Part shown: one piece after another, positions 10,012-19,578 of the stretch
Layout of the letters: each line of letters opens with the position of its first letter
Numbering within the stretch: the first letter of the stretch is position 1
Assembly: GCA_030280995.1 (NCBI GenBank)
Contig: JASXTE010000004.1
Coordinates: 17,871,185 to 17,935,184 of the forward strand
Source of the DNA: Hemileia vastatrix
Lineage: Eukaryota > Basidiomycota > Pucciniomycetes > Pucciniales > Zaghouaniaceae
Direction of reading: 5' to 3'
Length of the DNA: 64,000 nt
The notes under the pieces: generated by a model
The model's database searches: none
Seen by the model: only the letters and a program-made list of their open reading frames with translations
What the model was told of the DNA's origin: nothing
Position numbers and translations under genes: made by a program

Positions 10012-10909
10012 AGTCCTCCAAGACTTTAAACTGGCTACTGTTCAAGACATTCTTTAAGGTTTTTATACATATTTTGGATCTTCTAGTCCTCCAAGACTTT
10101 AATCTGGCTACTGTTCAAGACGTTCTTTAAGGTTTTTTATACATATTTTGGATCTTTTAGTCCTCCAAGACTTTAAACTGGCTACTCTCAAGACTTTCCT
10201 TAAGGTTTTTATACAAATTTTGGTGCTGTTAGTTCTCCAAGACTTTAAACTGGCTAATTTTCAAGACTGTCATTAAAGATTTTATATTGGAGCTATTAGT
10301 CCTTCAAGACTTTAAACTGAATCTCAAGAATGTTCAAGATTTTATGGATATTTATGGGAGACGGATTTTTTATATTTTTTATTTTATCAATCAAATGTTA
10401 GGTCCACCAAGACCTTAAACTGGAGCGTATCAAATGATAGGTCCACCAAGACCTTAAACTGGACTGTTATCAAGCTGTTGGGTCCACCATGACCTTAAAC
10501 TGGATTTCTTATCGATTAAATGTTTGGTCCACCATGACTTTAAACTGGCAGTTCATTCATTGTTTTAGTCCACTATGACTTTAAACTGGAAAATTAATAT
10601 CTGCAGGATAATTCAACATTTATTGGACCACTATGGCCTTATACTGGATTACTTGTCGATCAAATGTTTGGTCCACTATGACATTAAACTGGATTATCAA
10701 ATTTATTCAATCTTCGGTCAAGCCTAGGCCTTACTTAGGAATTTATCAAGTTATTTATGCACCTAAACGATATTTGGTCCACCAAGACCATAAACTGGCA
10801 ATCGATTATATGTTTGGTCCACCAAGACTTTAAACTGGAATGTCAATCTTGTTTGGATAACTCAATTCAATCTTTTAATTTATCACTGTCCACTAAGACT
10901 CTAAACTGG
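10012..10909 (+). repeat. Array of 15 covarying stem-loops with TTAAACTGG tail
   Basis: Stems start at 10012, 10085, 10159, 10231, 10298 (AGTC/GACT or AGTT/GACT), 10401, 10440, 10481 (GGTC/GACC), 10526 (GGTC/GACT), 10567 (AGTC/GACT), 10625 (GGAC/GGCC), 10670 (GGTC/GACA), 10776 (GGTC/GACC), 10816 (GGTC/GACT) and 10887 (TGTC/GACT). Every loop is 6 nt, starts with C and has A at position 5 (CTCCAA, CTTCAA, CACCAA, CACCAT, CACTAT, CACTAA). Tail is TTAAACTGG with few changes. Spacing is 39-106 bp with unrelated spacers. A decayed copy may sit at 10716. None is translated in any recognised gene. Confidence 0.9.
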
Positions 10910-11495
10910 TTATTCAATTATTTCTGGAATTGGGTGCTGATAGCTTTAGGAGGTTAAAATTTTAGGTGGTGATGATGCTAAAGAAAGCATAATGGTTAAT
11001 TAGGTGAAATTTGTGTCGCTTTAACATGGTCTAAAGTTAAAATTATTATTGGAAGCCTGGCAAAAGTATTTTATGGGTTTGCTGTATAGCAAAGTTTGAA
11101 AATTGTGATGAAGGAATCAGAAGTTAGGATGGTAGTTGGATTTTAAGGGAATGATTTTTTTTAGTGCCTCAGTGTTAGGCCATTTTTGGTGTGAAGCTTG
11201 GAGGACCTTATGGCGAGATTGGAATCATAGAATTCGGCTCAGTGGGGGGCCCTATGAGGTTGGAATCAGGAGTATTCGGCTCATAGGAAGATCCACTCTC
11301 TCAATGCTGTGACAAGAAGGAAGACTGGTATATGGGAGTCTGAAGGGATTCAAACCTTGCTCTCAGTAGTGGAATCATCACAAGATTTATATTATATTAT
11401 TTTATGTTATATCAAGCCAGAGAAGAAAGAAAACATCATTTATGTTGAAAGTTTAAGAAGACCAAGCAAAAACAAAATTTTATCAAGTTATACTG
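10910..11495 (+). other. Element 1 3' non-coding sequence, no gene seen
   Basis: Lies between the hairpin array and the end of the antisense gene. No repeat of the stem-loop family and no protein motif recognised. A short duplicated phrase (TTGGAATCA... ATTCGGCTCA) appears near 11220-11285. Confidence 0.5.
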
Positions 11496-12125
11496 TTAGA
11501 AAAGATAATTTCTTTGAAATTGTTCAACATCATTATCAAAGCTTTGCATTAAAATTCTTCTTTTCATGAGGTCTTCATGGTTATTAGCTGGAGTTTCATG
11601 AAAATAGGCCAGCATTTTTCGTTTCAACTCATTAGTAAAGTCCAGAAAAAGATAGCGATGAAAATTTGGGTAATGATTGATATAGTCCGTCTTCACTCTA
11701 CCAACATCATCAGTGTTGGTTATTTTGACAGCTAGAAGTTCAAATATGTTATTAAGTCATAGGTTTAGTCAATTTTTATTAAATGTTTTTTTTAGTAAGA
11801 TAAATAGGGTCTTACATTTAGAGCCAGGAAACATAGTCTCAACAAAGTTAGTTGGGGGTACTGGCATTATAGGATTAGGATCTTGTGAAGGCAAAATTAG
11901 GCCGGGATCCGCTGATGAAGATTGAACTTTTGAAGCTGTTTTTGATCTTATTCGTTTTAAGAAGACAGGAATTTTGGATCGCTTTTTAGAAGTTGAGGGA
12001 TCAGGGAGAGCTGCTGGTCCTAAATATACGTTTGTTTTAGAAGGAACTATTGGCCGGTTGCATTTGAATTTTTTCACACGGCATAAGTCGCAAGCTGTCC
12101 TGCCAGGAAGATTAGGGTTGGACAT
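11496..12125 (-). CDS. Antisense two-exon gene with half zinc cluster in element 1
   Basis: Runs against the retroelement, starting 186 bp inside the 3' LTR. Exon 1 is 12125-11816 with a true ATG, intron 11815-11732 (84 bp, GTAAGA...TTCTAG), exon 2 11731-11496. Spliced length is 546 nt, 181 aa, without stops. Residues C12, C15 and C22 form C-x2-C-x6-C with basic residues between (CDLCRVKKFKCNR), as in the first half of fungal Zn(II)2Cys6 DNA-binding clusters. No second Cys triplet follows. The middle is Ser/Pro-rich and the C-terminus charged and helical. The intron can only be spliced from the antisense RNA, which would explain why it survives in a retroelement. Function unknown; a DNA- or RNA-binding role is inference. 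Confidence 0.72.
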
Positions 12126-12296
12126 TAAACAAGGTACCTGGTATCAAGCGCAGAGTTCACATGGAGCGACAAGTTCTTTGGAAGACATATTGATGAAGAT
12201 GAATTTTATAGTTGATTAAAGGGATGGTGGTTGAAGGTTAAAGATGAATATTGTGTTCGACCACTTATGCAAAGTTTTAAGAATGGGGAAATTCTC

Positions 12297-12310
12297 GATT
12301 GGAGGGAGGA
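12297..12310 (+). other. Polypurine tract of element 1
   Basis: GATTGGAGGGAGGA directly before the 3' LTR start TGTGGTAG, the expected plus-strand primer position for a Gypsy element. Confidence 0.88.
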
Positions 12311-13388
12311 TGTGGTAGCCTAAAGTTTAGTATGGCACCTAAGTACGTAAATGGAGTTATTACGGCGTGCAAGATTGGCGTTATTATTTTTTTTATATAA
12401 GGGTTTTATTTAATTTATTGGAGTTTAAAATATGAAGAAATGGGTCACGAGCGAATGCCTATACAAATACAATTTATTTTACGGAGAAAACTTATTTTTA
12501 CGGTCTGAAAAATTCATAAGTATCAAGTCAAGTCACTCAAGAACCTTGGGAAATTTTCCCAGATTTTTTACTATTTTTCTTATATTTTTAAATGAATTTT
12601 AAAGTTTTATAGAAATATTTACGTTTTCAAAAATTACTTAACTTTGATGAATATTCACGGGGTAATTAGAGCTGCGCAGACTACGAAAATTAGTTTGGTA
12701 TGTAAAGGGGAAGTAGCTCTATTATGTGTAATTTTTCTAGATTTTTTATTATAGTTATAAGTTTCTAATTGAGTCTGGAAATCCGTACGGGCTCCGGATT
12801 GACTCTGGAAGAGCTCTGGAGGGGAAAACTTAGGCACGTGACTAGGAATACTTAAGCGCTTCTCAAACTCGAAATTGAGAGGGGGGGACAGAACATACAG
12901 CTTAATCATTAACCACCACAGTCTCATTTTTTATTACTCAACAAATTAAATAAATTTGTAATACCCTTATAACGTTAAATTTTATATATAACATTTTAGA
13001 AATACTACACAACAATTTAAATCACACTTCATACAGGGTATCTTTAGAAAGGTCTTCCTCACTGGGACTTGATTATTGCTGTCTCATAAAAATTTAAATT
13101 ATTATAAAAAAATAAAAGTCAATCTTTTCAGATCTTTCACTGGTACACCTTAATTGTTGTTATCAGTATTTCTTTATCAACAGCCACTTTTATTAAAATC
13201 TCAATAAGCGTTAATTATTTTAGAGTTTCATTATTTTCATCAATCAGATCCAAGTAGATTGGTTAGCTTAGTGATTTAGAATTCCCATTTTGTTATTTTA
13301 TTGGAAGGACGGGGTTTTCAGCTAAATCCACACATCTCCTCCGGATTCTGCTTACAGCAAGGCGACTGTAAGATTTTTCCTTACCATA
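12311..13388 (+). repeat. 3' LTR of element 1
   Basis: About 1.08 kb, the same ends as the 5' LTR. The GAGTCCGTACG minisatellite is shorter by about 44 bp than in the 5' LTR. Elsewhere the two differ by scattered single bases. Confidence 0.93.
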
Positions 13389-13392
13389 TCGC

Positions 13393-14978
13393 CACACCAC
13401 ATAATTCCAATTTTGGTGGTGAATATCTTGATTCGACCTCAGTAAATACTACAGATTCATACCTAACTGGCCTGATGTAACCAGCTTTATCCATCTGAGA
13501 CAAAACCGCCCCAGCTGCAACCTGACTTGAATCAACTGCTAAATAAATTCTGCCAGCATCTTTTCCATAATCCAACTTGTGCAGGACTAAATCCTTCCTC
13601 ACAACCTCCTTCTCACACTCTTCATCCCACTCCCAGTCTGCATCCTTTCTTGTTAACCGTCTCAATGGAGCTTCCAATGAAGAAAAGTCCTTAATAAACA
13701 TTCTAACATATATGCAAACGCCTAAAAACCCTCTGACTTTGGTCGTATTCTTGGGTCTTGGCCAGGACTGAATTTTGTTAACTTTCTTCTTGGACATAAT
13801 CCTACCCTCTCTACATACCACATGGCCTAATATTTCTAAGGCTGGCACACAACAGGAAAATTTTGAACCTGAAATAGTTAAACCAGCCTCTTCAATTTGA
13901 AACAAGATTCTTTCTAAAGTAATTTCAAACTCCCAAATGAATTTGTGTATCGCGGGATTCTCTTCCAACACCTGGTTATCATAGTCGGTTGTTGGTCTTT
14001 TAATTCCTCCATCATCTATAAAGATTCCAGCATATTGTGGAATTTTGTCTTGAAGGATCCAAGCCATCTGAGCTTGATAAACTGCAACCGAATTTGTTGC
14101 TCCTTGAGGTAATCTTGTTAACTGTAAACGTCCAAGTGGCGTATCGAATGTAGTGAGAGGCCTTGAGTCCAGATGTAACTCTCTCTCATCATATCCACCC
14201 ATAATATCTCCCAAACCATAACACACTCTCCCTGCAAACGCTTCAACAAACTCCTCAGCGATAGGTGGTATCCCTGCATCCTTTATTGTAACCCTATTTA
14301 ATTCCCTAAGATCATGAACAACTCTAAGCTTGCCATTTGGTTTCTTGATACAAAATACCGGACTAGAATAACTTGAAGTTGATTGCTCATACAGTCCAGT
14401 GCGTATCCGTTCTCTGACAACTTCAATATAGGCTTCTTTTAATGCAGCCGGAATAGGAATCGGTTTCTGCTGCCACGGTTAATGACATACCACAGGAATC
14501 TTGTAAGGCTCCCCATAGGAATGCTTCAACACACCCCTCTCCTCTTCTACAAAAGCAATGGCCTTCTCTCGCTTGACCATCACATCCAACAACAACTTCT
14601 TCTCTTCACCAGACAACCAACCATCAGGTCCAAAATTAACAACACCCAGTCTCTCAAAAGTGATTCTTGACGTCACAAAAAATTCAGGCGGATTCTTTAC
14701 CAAGGGAATTTCATAAGGATCTCTTGATACCCTTGGTCTTCTCAAAGGTGGATTTAATTCAACAGGTAGCGGTTCATTAATAGGTCGAACTTTATTTGCT
14801 ACCTTCTTATATTTGGCTGCGTCCACATCTAAATAAACTTGAGGTAAAAAATTAACTTTTGTATCGCCATTACAAGTTTCATCAAGTGAATCTTCTTCAT
14901 TGTCAGAATTTGAATAAGAAAAATTAGAAAAATATTTTATTTCATTTTTAAATTTTACCCTTTTTTCCTTTCCCTCGT
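13393..14978 (-). pseudogene. Element 2 pol: reverse transcriptase and start of RNase H
   Basis: RT with LTRLPQGATNS and the catalytic FIDDGG near 14020, and the start of RNase H (LAVDSSQVAAGAVL). A TAA near 14480 replaces a GAA of element 1, and one lost G near 15014 shifts the frame between the protease ORF and pol. Six codons present in element 1 before RNase H are missing in frame. The end at 13392 is the insertion point of element 1. Confidence 0.87.
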
Positions 14979-16067
14979 CTAATTTATAAACAGATTTTCC
15001 AACACCTTTGCTTCCTTATCCAACAGTAAATCGCCCGTAAAGAAAGTCGGCAGTTTAACCTCTTGCTGGAGGACCGGAATTGAATTTTCACAAAAATTAT
15101 TTTTTTGTGTTTTAATTATACTGAGATTTTTTATTGGATTTTGATGTGATTTTTGCAGTTTACCCTCTTGCTGGAGGTCCGGAATAGAAGGAGATACTTG
15201 CAGTTTAACCTCTTTCTGGAGGTGATCAAACATACCCTTCCAATTTTTATCCAACCTAATTTGGCCCATTTTTCCTTTTTCACCGTTTTTAAATTTAATA
15301 GAAAAACCGGGTAAATCCAATAAACATATAGAAAAGTCCAAAACGTATTTGCACTCCAAAGTAATGTTAACAGAAAATAATTGAGAATCCACTTGAATTA
15401 TCTCCAAGTGAGCTGACCTATTGCAATCCGGGATCTCATCCTGAGGAGAGACTTCAACATTAGAGTGATCTGCTCCTGCTACCCCAAAAAAATGAGGGCA
15501 TCCATCCCTTTCCAACAAACATAATTCACCAGGAGCCGTCAGTTTTATATGCCTCTTCTTGGAGCAAACACAACACTGGCACAGAGTAGTAATCCCTGGC
15601 CTTGTTTCCCCACCTTCATCTCCAGGAGGCGCTAACCGCATATGTAACCTCCGCATATCTTCACCAGTTATCTCCAAACTAATCCCCATGCCAGCTTGAT
15701 ACCCTATCCTGGCCTCAAAATCCATCAAAAAAGGACCACCAAGAACAGTTTTGACTGCTTCTCTGGCCACATAAAAGTGAACCTTACCAACAGATCCACC
15801 AATGCCTAACCTGACATGCTCAGCTGTACCCATCAGCTCGGTTGCATGCCCTCCAATGCCTCTGAGGTTTCCCCCAGTTCCACTTTTAATTGGCAAGCCT
15901 ATACTCGTCGCTTGCTCCAATGAAATTAAATTAATTTGAGACCCTGAATCGACCAAGGCCTTTACTTCTTTACCATTAAGAGTTACCACCAAGTAACCCA
16001 GGGGAGCGGAAAAATGCGTATCTACATCTTCCCCAAACTTTTCAGCATTTTCACAAATATATTCCAC
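14979..16067 (-). CDS. Aspartic protease region of element 2
   Basis: Retroviral-type aspartic protease: VKALVDSGSQINLIS carries the catalytic DSG with flanking hydrophobics, and VLGGPFLMDFEARIGY is the typical second half. It is in the same frame as the upstream ORF (16754-16071), separated by a single TGA followed by GAG. TGA could come from CGA by a C-to-T change or be a readthrough stop. The C-terminal half carries two LQQE[VG]KL and one LQKEVKL peptides encoded by the hairpin motifs. The frame is lost at its end by a 1-nt deletion. Confidence 0.82.
   Translation of the reverse strand: MEYICENAEKFGEDVDTHFSAPLGYLVVTLNGKEVKALVDSGSQINLISLEQATSIGLPIKSGTGGNLRGIGGHATELMGTAEHVRLGIGGSVGKVHFYVAREAVKTVLGGPFLMDFEARIGYQAGMGISLEITGEDMRRLHMRLAPPGDEGGETRPGITTLCQCCVCSKKRHIKLTAPGELCLLERDGCPHFFGVAGADHSNVEVSPQDEIPDCNRSAHLEIIQVDSQLFSVNITLECKYVLDFSICLLDLPGFSIKFKNGEKGKMGQIRLDKNWKGMFDHLQKEVKLQVSPSIPDLQQEGKLQKSHQNPIKNLSIIKTQKNNFCENSIPVLQQEVKLPTFFTGDLLLDKEAKVLENLFIN
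15050..15222 (-). repeat. Three stem-loop/TAAACTGC motifs in element 2
   Basis: Minus-strand copies at 15222-15200 (CCTC-CAGAAA-GAGG), 15177-15155 and 15072-15050 (CCTC-CAGCAA-GAGG), each followed by [TG]TAAACTGC. They correspond one to one with 4927-5099 in element 1. Confidence 0.87.
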
Positions 16068-16070
16068 CTC

Positions 16071-16754
16071 TCAAGTGGAAACCAGACGCCTCGTCAAATG
16101 CTTCTTTTGCTTTTCAGCAAGCGCCGGACTAATCGTAAATAACTCCCCCAAAGATAAGGGAATCTGAAGTTGATTCACCCTATTCAAAACTGCGTCCATC
16201 GCATTAGCTTGACCAGAAACTACTGGCCGCTCATACTGGACCTTTGATTTAACAACCTTGGCCCTGGGTACCTCTTGAGGTCCAACCGAGCCATCTTCAC
16301 CCGCCATTATAACATCTTCACTTTCTATAACCCTAACTCTGTCACCAGCTTCTTGCACTAATCCTGATCCATCGCTAGTCCTTCTTACACCCTCCATTGG
16401 GATGGGACCGCTAAAACTTGGTCTGGGTAGAGACGCCAACGGTACGTCCTCCTCAGAATCCGAATCATCCTCTGGAATAGGCTCACCATTTAAATCAAAC
16501 TTGCCATAACTAGGGGGCCCCATATCAGCAATCCCCTTCAGCATTTTATATAATTTGTCCTTAGAGTAAGGGTTCAATTTGTTGGCGGCAGTTTGAGCAC
16601 TAGAATTCTTGTCCTTAGAGTAAGGGTTCACTTTGTTATTGGCCTTGCCAGGATTAGCCCTCAATTGGCTCTGAATGCTACTTTTCGCCTTAGTAGCGGC
16701 TGCTCTTCTAGCAGCATTAACATCGTATTCTCCAGCCATACAGCTACCCTCCAC
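16071..16754 (-). CDS. Linker ORF between gag and protease, element 2
   Basis: A 227-aa frame with Asn/Lys-rich repeats near the start (NPYSKDK occurs twice), an acidic stretch (DDSDSEED) and no recognised domain. It lies just downstream of the gag stop (16821) in another frame and runs in frame into the protease. Probably the N-terminal part of the pol polyprotein, or a Gag extension reached by frameshift. Confidence 0.6.
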   Translation of the reverse strand: MEGSCMAGEYDVNAARRAAATKAKSSIQSQLRANPGKANNKVNPYSKDKNSSAQTAANKLNPYSKDKLYKMLKGIADMGPPSYGKFDLNGEPIPEDDSDSEEDVPLASLPRPSFSGPIPMEGVRRTSDGSGLVQEAGDRVRVIESEDVIMAGEDGSVGPQEVPRAKVVKSKVQYERPVVSGQANAMDAVLNRVNQLQIPLSLGELFTISPALAEKQKKHLTRRLVST

Positions 16755-16820
16755 CTGGGCAACCGTTGCAAGATCTAAACCACCAAAAGAAGTAGAAAAC
16801 GTGGCTTTACCGACCTCTTT

Positions 16821-18089
16821 CTATTTACCTTTGTCAGCTTTTCCACCATTACCATTACCATTTTTGCCACCCTTGGCATTAACATCTTCATCCGTCACCT
16901 CTTCAAATCTGGCTCTCCTTTCAGCCGTTAAATTTCTTCTGACCAAATCAGAAGGAGACTGTCCATCACTGGGCTTGATGAACGAACCATCAGGAAATTT
17001 ATAAACTTTACCATCAAATAAAACTCGCCCAGCATCCATATCCTTATCAAGAGCAAAACAAACTGTTGCTCTGTGCCCCCTCCTATTACAATAGGAGCAC
17101 ACCTTTGGCTCATCATAGCCACCTCTATAACTACTACCACCATTCCCATCATTTCTCCCATTGCCTGGGAAGCGGTTACCATTAATATTGCCATTATAAT
17201 TTCGACGTTCATAACCCCTGGACTGATAAGAAGTCGAAATCGACGAAGAAGCGATTGGGGCCTTTTTGGCCTTCTGAGTCTCTTGAACAAATATTTTTAA
17301 CTGTTTAGTTAAATCGGCCAAATGATCAACCATCTTATTATCCACATTGCCCTCAACTTTAGCAGCAGGTAATCCCATTTGTGCCTTCTTGGCCTCCTGG
17401 GCTTTGAACATAATATCATTGTTTTCGGCCAAACCTTCACTAACCTTGCTAACATATTGAGTGCAGGACTCTTGATATTTGTCCAATGCTAATAACTTTA
17501 GATGGGCTTGAATGTTCTCTTTGATAACCTCCAGAGCCGGAAGTTTCTGCTCACCATTAGGCAGTTCCTTCATAAAATCATTTCTTGAAAGATCCTTCAA
17601 GACGTCCATATGAATATCCCTGCTGCATGCTGTCCAAAACAAATCTTTTGCTTGATTCTCATGCACTAACTCATCCACCAATATGAGATATTCCACCACT
17701 TCATCAAACTGAACACAGAGCTTTTTGAAGTCAGCCATAGAAGAAACTCCACCTTTTGCTTGCCAGTCTCCAACAATTTTATTGAGGTCCATCATAGTAA
17801 ACCTAACACCCCATCTATCAACCATAGCTTTAGAAAGCTTAACCCAATCCTTGTCCTTGAATGCCTGCATAGCAATAACCTCTTTTTCCACCTCCCTATC
17901 AGCAATAAAAAATCTAACTTGCTTCACCATGTCCACATGAGAAGCACCATCAACAGCAGCAGCAGCTTCATACCTGCTAATGAACCATTTAACCTCCTCC
18001 CCATCAAACTTTGGGCCATCCCAAGAAACAATTCTAACTGAGGGAGTAAGAGGGTTAGAAGATCCAGAAGCAACAGCAGAAGAAGACAT
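16821..18089 (-). CDS. Gag of element 2 with CCHC zinc knuckle
   Basis: A 422-aa frame with a true ATG. N-terminal capsid-like part (VRIVSWDGPKF, RYEAAAAVDGA, DREVEKEVIAM), a Gln/Lys-rich middle, an Asn/Gly-rich stretch, and a knuckle CSYCNRRGHRATVC (C-x2-C-x4-H-x4-C) at about residues 330-345. A basic Gly/Asn-rich tail follows. It binds and packages element RNA by family analogy. Apparently intact. Confidence 0.87.
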   Translation of the reverse strand: MSSSAVASGSSNPLTPSVRIVSWDGPKFDGEEVKWFISRYEAAAAVDGASHVDMVKQVRFFIADREVEKEVIAMQAFKDKDWVKLSKAMVDRWGVRFTMMDLNKIVGDWQAKGGVSSMADFKKLCVQFDEVVEYLILVDELVHENQAKDLFWTACSRDIHMDVLKDLSRNDFMKELPNGEQKLPALEVIKENIQAHLKLLALDKYQESCTQYVSKVSEGLAENNDIMFKAQEAKKAQMGLPAAKVEGNVDNKMVDHLADLTKQLKIFVQETQKAKKAPIASSSISTSYQSRGYERRNYNGNINGNRFPGNGRNDGNGGSSYRGGYDEPKVCSYCNRRGHRATVCFALDKDMDAGRVLFDGKVYKFPDGSFIKPSDGQSPSDLVRRNLTAERRARFEEVTDEDVNAKGGKNGNGNGGKADKGK

Positions 18090-18132
18090 CCCAATAAGTA
18101 ATGAAAATCGTTAACAATCAATAAAATAACAA

Positions 18133-18195
18133 GCCTCTTGCAGGCCAATAACAAAAATCCAATTAGAGTTCCAGAAAATAAGCCTCTTGCAGGCT
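18133..18195 (-). repeat. Two leader hairpins GCCT-GCAAG-AGGC in element 2
   Basis: Minus-strand hairpins at 18195-18181 (AGCCT-GCAAG-AGGCT) and 18145-18133 (GCCT-GCAAG-AGGC), between primer binding site and gag. Same loop and spacing as in element 1. Confidence 0.75.
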
Positions 18196-18246
18196 AATAA
18201 TGTTCTTGATCCAAGTAAATCTTTAAAGAAAGCTAGAGAATTCGAA

Positions 18247-18263
18247 CCCCACGTTGGGCGCCA
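18247..18263 (-). other. Primer binding site of element 2
   Basis: Minus-strand TGGCGCCCAACGTGGGG, 2 nt from the LTR end, continued by TTCGAA. Identical to element 1 over 17 nt. Confidence 0.85.
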
Positions 18264-18265
18264 AC

Positions 18266-19405
18266 TATGGTAAGGTAAACTCTTACATTCGCCTTGCTGT
18301 AAGCAGAATCCGGAGGAGATGTGTGGATTTAGCTGAAAACCCCGTCCTTCCAATAAAAATAACAAAATGGTAATTCTAAATCACTAAGCTAACCAGTATA
18401 CTTAGATCTGATTGATAAAAATAATGAAACTCTTAAATATTTAACGCTTATTGAGATTTAAATAAAAGTGGCTGTTGAGAAAAGAAATACTGATAACAAC
18501 AATTAAGGTGTACCAGTGAAAGATCTGAAAAGATTGACTTTTATGTTTTTATAATAATTTGAATTTTTATGAGACAGCAATAATCAAGTCCCAGTGATGA
18601 AGACCTTTCTAAAGATACCCTATATGAAGTGTGATTTAAATTGTTGAGTAGTATTTCTAAAATGTTATGTAAAAAATAATAAATGTTATAAGGGTATTAT
18701 AACTTATTTAATTTGTTGAGTAATAAAAAATGAGACCGTGGTGGTTAAAGATTAAGCTGTATGATGTATCCCCCCTCTCAATTTCGAGTTTGAGAAGCGC
18801 TTAAGTATTCCTAGTCACGTGCCTAAGTTTTCCCCTCCAGAGCTCTTCCAGAGTCAATCCGGAGCCCGTACAGAGTCAAAGCAGAGTCCGTACGGAGTCG
18901 AAACGGAGTCCATACGGAGTCCGTCCGGACTTCCGGACTCAATTAGAACCTTAAAACTATAATAAAAAATCTAGAAAAATTACACATAATAGAGCTACTT
19001 CCCCTTTACATACCAAAATAAATTTTCGTATTCTGCACAGCTCTAATTACCCCGTGAAAATTCATCAAAGTTAAGTAATTTCTGAAAACGTAAATATTTC
19101 TATAAAACTTTAAAATTCATTTAAAAATATAAGAAAAATAGTAAAAATTCTGGGAAAATTTCCCAAGGTTCTTGAGTGACTTGACTTGATACTGATTAAT
19201 TTTTCAGACCGTAAAAATAAGTTTTCTCTGTAAAATAAATTGTTTTTGTGTAGGCATTCGCTCATGACCAATTTCCTCATATTTAAAACTCAAATAAATT
19301 AAATAAAACCCTTTTATATATAAAAAAAATAATAACGCCAATCTTGAATGCTGTAATAACTCCATTTACGTACTTAGGTGCCGTACTAAACTTTAGGCTA
19401 CCACA
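18266..19405 (-). repeat. 5' LTR of element 2
   Basis: About 1.14 kb; read on plus it begins TATGGTAAGG and ends GGCTACCACA. Same minisatellite (about 18851-18945) and terminal hairpin as the other LTRs of the family. Confidence 0.92.
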
Positions 19406-19578
19406 ACGTCTTTTTTATAGTTATCTTTTTTAAGAGGGCGTCCGTTTCCTCTATACTGATGCTTTCTGCCTGGGGGTATTGTTGATCCTCCATGGTGATG
19501 TACTGGAAAGTTTTTGTTAGCTTTAGACCTGGTATTATAAGCAGGCTTTTCACTTACACTGTCCTGGGGAGCACTCAT
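19406..19578 (-). pseudogene. N-terminus of a gag-like ORF cut by element 2
   Basis: A true ATG at 19578 opens MSAPQDSVSEKPAYNTRSKA and continues for 57 codons (Lys, Arg, Gly and His rich) until the LTR of element 2 interrupts it at ACGT. A YNTRSK phrase near the N-terminus is common in fungal retroelement Gag proteins as I recall, so this is probably a third, older retroelement. The remainder would lie left of the window. Confidence 0.5.

Larger units (their letters stand above)
2079..13388 (+). mobile_element. Ty3/Gypsy LTR retrotransposon, element 1 (nested in element 2)
   Basis: An 11.3-kb element with two LTRs, a tRNA-type primer binding site, gag, pol, a 3.5-kb 3' non-coding region and a polypurine tract directly before the 3' LTR. 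It is inserted head-on into a minus-strand copy of its own family. The flanks TTGC (2075-2078) and TCGC (13389-13392) are the 4-bp target duplication with one changed base. Without the insertion the flanks join into intact RNase H sequence. Pol has several stops and a frameshift and the gag lacks a zinc knuckle, so this copy is defective. The LTR pair is otherwise very similar, which suggests a fairly recent insertion. Confidence 0.95.
13389..19405 (-). mobile_element. Gypsy element 2, 5' part
   Basis: Minus-strand block from the middle of RNase H back through RT, protease, a linker ORF, gag, leader, primer binding site and the 5' LTR (18266-19405). It joins the block 1-2078 once element 1 is removed. 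This is the more complete copy: it has the zinc knuckle and protease that element 1 lost. The ACGT directly after the LTR (19406-19409) is presumably one half of its target duplication. Confidence 0.93.

Noticed and set aside
10012..10909. The hairpin array as a CRISPR array
   Set aside because: Repeat units are short (about 23 bp), vary in compensatory fashion, have irregular spacing, and lie in a eukaryotic LTR element without cas genes.
11496..12125. Antisense ORF as a full Zn(II)2Cys6 transcription factor
   Set aside because: Only three of the six cysteines in the required spacing are present; no second triplet follows in either exon.
16067..16073. A programmed TGA readthrough in element 2
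   Set aside because: Possible, but one C-to-T change from CGA explains it equally well and element 1 lacks this region for comparison; not claimed.
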